Positions 56,069 through 64,000 of a stretch of DNA of 64,000 nucleotides are shown piece by piece. The stretch is from Morinoia aosen (lineage: Eukaryota > Arthropoda > Malacostraca > Amphipoda > Talitridae). The translations under genes and the position numbers were made by a program. Location: NCBI GenBank assembly GCA_030386875.1, contig CM059578.1:23421009-23485008 (forward strand). The letters are read 5' to 3'. The notes beneath the pieces are model-generated. The model ran no database searches. It was given only the letters and a program-made list of their open reading frames with translations, and was not told where the DNA came from. The first letter of the stretch is position 1, and each line of letters starts with the position of its first letter.

Positions 56069-57400
56069 CCCCATCAAAATATTTTTGCAAATTAAAATAT
56101 TAAATATTAAAACCCGGACCGGTTTCAAAGAACAGTATCAACAGATACCATCGCCAGATAAATCCAGCTGATCGATACAATAAAAATTTATTTAAACGCT
56201 ACTAACGAAATCAACACACATGAACACAGAGCGGCCATGGGTATTGTAGATAAAATAATATCAAGGACGCCTTTGAAAGGAATATAAGCTTATGTCAGGA
56301 AAAATCTACGGGAAATATTCCCGAAGATGAGAAACATTTCAAAACTTTGACTGCGATGTGAGCCACCGGTGGTACACGGAGGAAATTTTCATAATGTTGA
56401 TGACCAACCAGGAGTCACACACTCAATTTTCATAAACACTTAATCATAGCCTAAATAATGGCACAATCAAGTCCATGTTCGCTGTCTTCAACATTGCTTT
56501 GTACAATTGACTTTAAATTTGATTAGAATCTTAAACTTCAGTTACAACTGCCGCAGTCAAAGTTTTAATTAAATATATTTGTGGGTAGCTGACTTATATA
56601 CTTAATTTTTTGTTTGCTTGTTTGCTTGCGTGCTTGTTTGCTTGGTTTTTTGTTTGTTTGTTCGTTTGTTTGTTTGCATAATCTTTCCATCTATGTACCT
56701 TCGGATATTGCAAGCGAAGAAATTAACGGAACCAAGTAAATAAATAAACATAATAAATAATTACCTATTAACTAATTTTAAATTAACAAATTAAATTAAC
56801 TAATAATCAACTACTATTAGTAAATAATTAACAATAAATAAAATAACCAAGTAAATAAATAGAATATATGCACAACTTCCGATCAGCTTGTTAACGCCTC
56901 ACGTTGTGTAGTGCACACCTGAACGTAACGTAATGGCAACAAAATTCTATGGCATAAATAATAGTCAATGATAGTAAATATTTATTCTCGTAGTATAATC
57001 TGAAGGATTATAAAAAGGAAAAGGAAAGGATTTTAAAAGGAGAAATTTCAGGCACTTCACATCATCGATACGAGCACCACATAGCTTAATTCAAGTAATC
57101 TATGACTAATTAATCTGTTCTAATTAATCAAAAGCTAATTAGCTTGACTATGAATAATCTTGAACAATTGCTACTTAATCTAACAAATTTTCTCATACTA
57201 ATTAGTGCCATAACATATTTACCAAGTGCAACTAATGGTTCGTGTTTCTTACGATCAAATTTAGGAAGCTCAGTGAGGTACTATTTTATAGGGCCATTTT
57301 TGACGGCGCGAGTAGGCCAGCTTTGTGAAATGTGTTGATGGGGAGAAATGGTGATTTTATGAAATTGTAATGATCAGGTCTGACGTGAGAATTATGCTCA
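56069..57400. other. AT-rich unique interval with TTTG tract
   Basis: 56600-56680 is a TTTGCTTG/GTTT tract similar to 4405-4640. 56381-56409 carries an inverted copy of the CATTATGAAAATT motif with CCACCGGTGG at 56363-56372. 56730-56860 is AAATAATTAA-rich. No gene is supported. Confidence 0.4.
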
Positions 57401-57406
57401 TTTAGG

Positions 57407-58570
57407 ACACGTATTGCTAATATTGTAGAGAAGATATCGATATGTATAGTGACGTGAAGACGTATTGCTAATATTGTAGAGAAGATATCGATATGTATAG
57501 TGACGTGAAGACGTATTGCTAATATTGTAGAGAAGATATCGATATGTATAGTGACGTGAAGACGTATTGCTAATATTGTAGAGAAGATATCGATATGTAT
57601 AGTGACGTGAAGACGTATTGCTAATATTGTAGAGAAGATATCGATATGTATAGTGACGTGAAGACGTATTGCTAATATTGTAGAGAAAATATCGATATGT
57701 ATAGTGACGTGAAGACGTATTGCTAATATTGTAGAGAAAATATCGATATGTATAGTGACGTGAAGACGTATTGCTAATATTGTAGAGAAAATACCGATTT
57801 GTATAGTGACGTGAAGACGTATTGCTAATATTGTAGAGAAGATATCGATATGTATAGTGACGTGAAGACGTATTGCTAATATTGTAGAGAAAATATCGAT
57901 ATGTATAGTGACGTGAAGACGTATTGCTAATATTGTAGAGAAAATATCGATATGTATAGTGACGTGAAGACGTATTGCTAATATTGTAGAGAAGATATCG
58001 ATATGTATAGTGACGTGAAGACGTATTGCTAATATTGTAGAGAAAATATCGATATGTATAGTGACGTGAAGACGTATTGCTAATATTGTAGAGAAAATAT
58101 CGATATGTATAGTGACGTGAAGACGTATTGCTAATATTGTAGAGAAGATATCGATATGTATAGTGACGTGAAGACGTATTGCTAATATTGTAGAGAAAAT
58201 ATCGATATGTATAGTGACGTGAAGACGTATTGCTAATATTGTAGAGAAGATATCGATATGTATAGTGACGTGAAGACGTATTGCTAATATTGTAGAGAAA
58301 ATATCGATATGTATAGTGACGTGAAGACGTATTGCTAATATTGTAGAGAAAATACCGATTTGTATAGTGACGTGAAGACGTATTGCTAATATTGTAGAGA
58401 AAATATCGATATGTATAGTGACGTGAAGACGTATTGCTAATATTGTAGAGAAAATACCGATTTGTATAGTGACGTGAAGACGTATTGCTAATATTGTAGA
58501 GAAAATATTGATATGTATAGTGACGTGAAGACGTATTGCTAATATTGTAGAGAAAATATTGATATGTAGT
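57407..58570. repeat. 51 bp minisatellite, ~23 units
   Basis: Unit cores are ACGTATTGCTAATATTGTAG and ATATCGATATGTATAGTGAC, with exact 51 bp spacing. The commonest variants are GAAGATATC vs GAAAATATC and ACCGATTTG vs ATCGATATG. Since 51 is 17 codons, the minus strand stays open for 442 codons (IDIFSTILAIRLHVTIH repeats). The frame is a product of period and composition. No conserved flanking protein sequence or splice-like context supports translation. Confidence 0.96.
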
Positions 58571-59020
58571 GATATGAAGGTCGTCACTTCCAGTACAATA
58601 TTACACGCCAACAAAGCAATGAATTTTTTTTTTCAAAAAACTTTATCAAAAAAAAACTATCACGATGAAATTACTTGAGTTTCTTACATAATGAAATATT
58701 TAACACTAATGTTGTGCAGAAGCTCTCATGCGTACATCTGAAATTTAAGTAGAAATAATGTATATGCTTAATAGTATTTTTGGGAAGAAGAAACAACCTT
58801 AAGATAGGATTAATTCCCGTTTAAAAAAATTTCAGATTATGTTATGGGAATAACTATTCATATTACAATAAGATTTCACTTGATACGTTTTCTACAGTCA
58901 TCGACCGTCGATAATCGTCAGCGCCAAGAAAACTGATGCATTAAAAATGACGGCATCGTTTACGCGCCGTGAATTAACGTAGTTACTGAATTAACGTAGC
59001 CTTGATGTTCTTTATCTTGC
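58571..59020. other. AT-rich spacer
   Basis: Unique sequence without recognisable genes. TGAATTAACGTAG is duplicated at about 58969 and 58988. Confidence 0.4.
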
Positions 59021-59021
59021 G

Positions 59022-59170
59022 TTGGTTATTGATAATTGAAATGTGCCGTATCAGTTATTGAAATGTGCTGTATTAGTTATTGAAATGTGCTGTATTAGTT
59101 ATTGAGGAGTATTGCATTACATTAATCATTGAGGTGTGTTGTATTAGTTATTGAGGTGTGTTGGATTAGA
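59022..59170. repeat. GTTATTGAAATGTGCTGTATTA repeat
   Basis: About six units of ~23-28 bp around TTATTGAAATGTGCTGTATT, with later TTGAGGTGTGTTG variants. Confidence 0.8.
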
Positions 59171-59254
59171 TATAGCAGCGTTCTATCATCGAAAATTCCC
59201 AAGTCGACAATAAAACTGAAGGGTTGAAACTTCAAAGAAATGTACGACTGTCCA

Positions 59255-62200
59255 CGGCAACAAACGATAAACTAAGAAATGCGACCAGCAACAGACGATA
59301 AACCAATTAAGAAATGCGACCAGCAACAGACGATAAACCAAGAAATGCGACCAGCAACAGACGATAAACCAAGAAATGCGACCAGCAACAGACGATAAAC
59401 CAATTAAGAAATGCGACCAGCCACAGACGATAAACCAGTTAAGAAATGCGACCAGCAACAGACGATAAACCAAGAAATGCGACCAGCAACAGACGATAAA
59501 CCAAGAAATGCGACCAGCAACAGACGATAAACCAATTAAGAAATGCGACCAGCAACAGACGATAAACCAAGAAATGGGACCAGCAACAGACGATAAACCA
59601 AGAAATGCGACCAGCAACAGACGATAAACCAATTAAGAAATGCGACCACCAACAGACGATAAACCAATTAAGAAATGCGACCAGCAACAGACGATAAACC
59701 AAGAAATGCGACCAGCAACAGACGATAAACCAAGAAATGCGACCAGCAACAAACGATAAACCAATTAAGAAATGCGACCAGCAACAGACGATAAACCAAG
59801 AAATGCGACCAGCAACAGACGATAAACCAGTTAAGAAATGCGACCAGCAACAGACGATAAACCAAGAAATGCGACCAGCAACAGACGATAAACCAAGAAA
59901 TGCGACCAGCAACAGACGATAAACCAAGAAATGCGACCAGCAACAGACGATAAACCAAGAAATGCGACCAGCAACAGACGATAAACCAAGAAATGCGACC
60001 AGCAACAGACGATAAACCAAGAAATGCGACCAGCAACAGACGATAAACCAAGAAATGCGACCAGCAACAGACGATAAACCAAGAAATGCGACCAGCAACA
60101 GACGATAAACCAAGAAATGCGACCAGCAACAGACGATAAACCAAGAAATGCGACCAGCAACAGACGATAAACCAAGAAATGCGACCAGCAACAGACGATA
60201 AACCAAGAAATGCGACCAGCAACAGACGATAAACCAAGAAATGCGACCAGCAACAGACGATAAACCAATTAAGAAATGCGACCAGCAACAGACGATAAAC
60301 CAAGAAATGCGACCAGCAACAGACGATAAACCAAGAAATGCGACCAGCAACAGACGATAAACCAATTAAGAAATGCGACCAGCCACAGACGATAAACCAG
60401 TTAAGAAATGCGACCAGCAACAGACGATAAACCAAGAAATGCGACCAGCAACAGACGATAAACCAAGAAATGCGACCAGCAACAGACGATAAACCAAGAA
60501 ATGCGACCAGCAACAGACGATAAACCAAGAAATGGGACCAGCAACAGACGATAAACCAAGAAATGCGACCAGCAACAGACGATAAACCAATTAAGAAATG
60601 CGACCACCAACAGACGATAAACCAATTAAGAAATGCGACCAGCAACAGACGATAAACCAAGAAATGCGACCAGCAACAGACGATAAACCAATTAAGAAAT
60701 GCGACCAGCAACAGACGATAAACCAATTAAGAAATGCGACCAGCCACAGACGATAAACCAAGAAATGCGACCAGCAACAGACGATGAACCAATTAAGAAA
60801 TGCGACCAGCAACAGACGATAAACCAAGAAATGCGACCAGCTACAGACGATAAACCAATTAAGAAATGCGACCAGCAACAGACGATATACTAAGAAATGC
60901 GACCAGCAACGAACGATAAACCAAGAAATGGGACGAGCAACAGACGATAAACCAAGAAATGCGACCAGCAACAGACGATAAACCAATTAAGAAATGCGAC
61001 CAGCAACAGACATTAAACCAATTAAGAAATGCGACCAGCAACAGACGATAAACCAAGAAATGCGACCAGAAACAGACGATAAACAAAGAAATGCGACCAG
61101 CAACAGACGATAAACCAAGAAATGCGACCAGCAACAGACGATATACCAAGAAATGCGACCAGCAACAGACGATAAACCAAGAAATGGGACCAGCAACAGA
61201 CGATACACCAAGAAATGCGACCAGCAACAGACGATAAACCAATTAAGAAATGCGACCAGCAACAGACGATAAACCAATTAAGAAATTCGACCAGCAACAG
61301 ACGATAAACCAATTAAGAAATGCGACCAGCAACAGACGATAAACCAAGAAATGCGACCAGCAACAGACGATAAACCAATTAAGAAATGCGACCAGCAACA
61401 GACGATAAACCAAGAAATGCGACCAGCAACAGGCGATAAACCAAGAAATGGGACCAGCAACAGACGATAAACCAAGAAATGCGACCAGCAACAGACGATA
61501 AACCAAGAAATGGGACCAGCAACAGACGATAAACCAAGAAATGGGACTAGCAACAGACGACAAACCAAGAAATGCGACCAGCAACAGACGATATACCAAG
61601 AAATGCGACCAGCAACAGACGATAAACCAAGAAATGCGACCAGCAACAGACGATAAACCAAGAAATGGGACCAGCAACAGACGATAAACCAAGAAATGCG
61701 ACCAGCAACAGACAATAAACCAAGAAATGCGACCAGCAACAGACGATAAACCAAGAAATGGGACCAGCAACAGACGATAAACCAAGAAATGCGACCAGCA
61801 ACAGACGATAAACCAAGAAATGCGACCAGCAACAGACGATAAACCAAGAAATGGGACCAGCAACAGACGATAAACCAAGAAATGCGACCAGCAACAGACG
61901 ATAAACCAAGAAATGCGACCAGCAACAGACGATAAACCAAGAAATGCGACCAGCAACAGACGATAAACCAAGAAATGCGACCAGCAACAGACGATAAACC
62001 AAGAAATGCGACCAGCAACAGACGATAAACCAAGAAATGGGACCAGCAACAGACGATAAACCAAGAAATGCGACCAGCAACAGACGATGAATCAAGAAAT
62101 GGGACCAGCAACAGACGATAAACCAAGAAATGCGACCAGCAACTGACGATAAACCAAGTAATGCGACCAGCAACAGACGATGAATCAAGAAATGGGACTA

Positions 62201-63218
62201 GCAACAGACGACAAACCAAGAAATGCGGCCAGCAACAGACGATAAACCAAGTAATGCGACCAGCAACAGACGATGAATCAAGAAATGGGACCAGCAACAG
62301 ACGATAAACCAAGAAATGCGACCAGCAACTGACGATAAACCAAGTAATGCGACCAGCAACTGACGATGAATCAAGAAATGGGACTAGCAACAGACGACAA
62401 ACCAAGAAATGCGGCCAGCAACAGACGATAAACCAAGAAATGCGACCAGCAACAGACGATAAACCAAGAAATGCGACCAGCAACAGACGATAAACCAAGA
62501 AATGCGACCAGCAACAGACGATAAACCAAGAAATGCGACCAGCAACAGACGATAAACCAAGAAATGGGACCAGCAACAGACGATAAACCAAGAAATGCGA
62601 CCAGCAACAGACGATGAATCAAGAAATGGGACCAGCAACAGACGATAAACCAAGAAATGCGACCAGCAACAGACGATAAACCAAGAAATGCGACCAGCAA
62701 CAGACGATGAATCAAGAAATGGGACTAGCAACAGACGACAAACCAAGAAATGCGACCAGCAACAGACGATAAACCAAGAAATGGGACCAGCAACAGACGA
62801 TAAACCAAGAAATGGGACCAGCAACAGACGATAAACCAAGAAATGCGACCAGCAACAGACGATAAACCAAGAAATGGGACCAGCAACAGACGATAAACCA
62901 AGAAATGCGACCAGCAACTGACGATAAACCAAGTAATGCGACCAGCAACAGACGATGAATCAAGAAATGCGACCAGCAACAGACGACAAACCAAGAAATG
63001 CGACCAGCAACAGACGATAAACCAAGAAATGGGACCAGCAACAGACGATAAACCAAGAAATGCGACCAGCAACAGACGATAAACCAAGAAATGGGACCAG
63101 CAACAGACGATAAACCAAGAAATGCGACCAGCAACTGACGATAAACCAAGAAATGCGACCAGCAACAGACGACAAACCAAGAAATGGGACCAGCAACAGA
63201 CGACAAACCAAGAAAGGC
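59255..63218. repeat. 31/35 bp minisatellite, ~4 kb, ~120 units
   Basis: The unit GCGACCAGCAACAGACGATA plus AACCAAGAAAT is 31 bp. A 35 bp form carries the extra ATTA (AACCAATTAAGAAAT) and is confined to the left two thirds (to about 61.4 kb). GGGACCAGC, GATGAATC and AACTGACG variants dominate the right third. Rare variants repeat as blocks: 186 bp (62086/62272, 62179/62365) and ~960 bp (59421/60383). Many overlapping minus frames (WFIVCCWSHFL, VYRLLLVAFL, GLSSVAGRIS peptides) are just the three readings of the unit. Confidence 0.97.
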
Positions 63219-63480
63219 ACGGCCAGACCAGACCACTTCTCGCTCCACACAAAAGCGCGGCCGGAACAAACATCGCCGCTGCTCTCCAGTTCTGCACTTC
63301 ATAATATTGCCTGTTGACCCCCAGTGGGGGCGGGAGGGGAAGGGGGTGGTTGTGAACAAAATACAGGGGTTGGAGGGGGAAAGGGTCGGTTGTGAGCAAA
63401 ATACAGAGTGGGAGGGGAGCAAAAAACAGGGGGTGAGTGTGAGCAAAATAAAGGGGGGTGGGAAGGAGGCAGAACAATTG
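63219..63480. repeat. GC-rich spacer and GAGCAAAATACAGGGG repeats
   Basis: 63225-63330 is GC-rich unique DNA. 63345-63465 has about four loose units of GTTGTGAGCAAAATACAG plus a G-rich block. Confidence 0.6.
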
Positions 63481-64000
63481 GAGGCTAAGTAGGGCAATTA
63501 ACAGCACGGGTTGGGGCACAGGGAACGGTTCACAGATGATCGCGGGACAAAGAAGTACTGGTCGGGTTCTCCCAATTGAGCGAGGCTAATGATGGTGTGT
63601 GCGTTGTGTTAATAAGTGCTTCATGTTTATTATATTTCGCCCTTTTTATTTGAATCAATAATAATTTAATTTTAATTTTGATAAGTAATTATTGAATTTT
63701 GTGCTATTTTATAGCATCTACACATTTTAACGAAAACGTTATTTTTAAATAGTATAAGTAAGACCTTACATGACAGTAATAGGCAGCGTATCTCTATGAC
63801 GAAGTCAGTTAGCTGTATATTTAACCATGGACGTCAGAAAACAAATATAATGTGGCAGATTTTGAAAAAAGAAAAAAAAACAAAAGATCTTGTTCGTAGC
63901 AGCTACTTGAGACCCTGCATATTTAGGGAAATTGGCATCTGAGTACCTTTGTATATTTAAAAGCTTATGATCAAAGTGTCGAGTATGCTGCTAGTAGAAA
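63481..64000. other. Unique interval at window end
   Basis: AT-rich sequence with no recognisable gene, RNA or array. Confidence 0.4.

Noticed and set aside
57286-58614. 442-codon minus frame as a membrane protein
   Set aside because: Entirely 51 bp repeat, with short unrelated ends and no start or splice context. Kept only as a low-interest finding.
59186-63519. Many overlapping 100-440 codon minus frames with hydrophobic repeats that mimic membrane proteins
   Set aside because: They are the three readings of the same 31 bp unit strung together, and change frame at each unit. The hydrophobicity is compositional.

Overview
This window reads as nuclear DNA of a eukaryote, most likely an invertebrate animal. 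It has no dense gene layout, no operons and no recognisable multi-exon gene. It does carry a tRNA-derived SINE, a decayed non-LTR retrotransposon, TA-flanked inverted-repeat DNA transposons and a very large amount of tandemly repeated DNA. An arthropod source is possible, but only a short insect-like motif near 36.23 kb hints at it. By my hand tally, tandem arrays cover roughly 29-30 kb, a little under half of the window, in more than 30 unrelated families with units from 11 to 109 bp.

Layout. 0-1.2 kb: AT-rich DNA with GACACAC-type hairpins. 1.2-9.3 kb: a run of arrays (32, 16, 14-17 and 29 bp units among others). 9.3-11 kb: unique AT-rich DNA with a ~60 bp repeat pair, a 24 bp hairpin pair and the first foldback MITE. 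11-13 kb: 25 bp and G-rich 11 bp arrays. 13-15 kb: AT-rich degenerate repeats. 15.2-18.5 kb: a 58/59 bp array of about 56 units. 18.5-26.8 kb: mostly unique sequence with small arrays, the second MITE and a short palindrome family. 26.8-31.3 kb: 24, 20 and 38 bp arrays and CA/TG tracts. 32.0-33.1 kb: reverse-transcriptase relic on the minus strand. 33.2-36.6 kb: a GAAATAGGGTGCAT array, the third MITE and a CCAAT-rich patch. 36.6-38.6 kb: an array split by a 1,635 bp inverted-repeat transposon. 39.6-40.5 kb: a small unassigned ORF, a SINE and a 26 bp array. 43.5-45.1 kb: a polypurine stretch. 45.2-50.0 kb: a CCAAT-dense domain holding 30, 11 and 35 bp arrays. 50.1-52.7 kb: a 107/109 bp array and a TG-rich tract. 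52.7-57.4 kb: unique AT-rich DNA with a 179 bp MITE-like palindrome and a 25 bp array. 57.4-63.2 kb: a 51 bp array and a ~4 kb 31/35 bp array. 63.2-64 kb: unique DNA.

No protein-coding gene can be called with confidence. Almost every long open frame lies inside an array, is often open on both strands, and follows from unit length rather than coding. The notable biology is structural. There is a mosaic of independently born minisatellites, several with internal block duplications (380, 392, 720, about 960 and 186 bp offsets) that point to recent slippage or unequal exchange. There are also foldback MITEs present several times, a TIR transposon inserted into an existing array, and decayed LINE and SINE copies.
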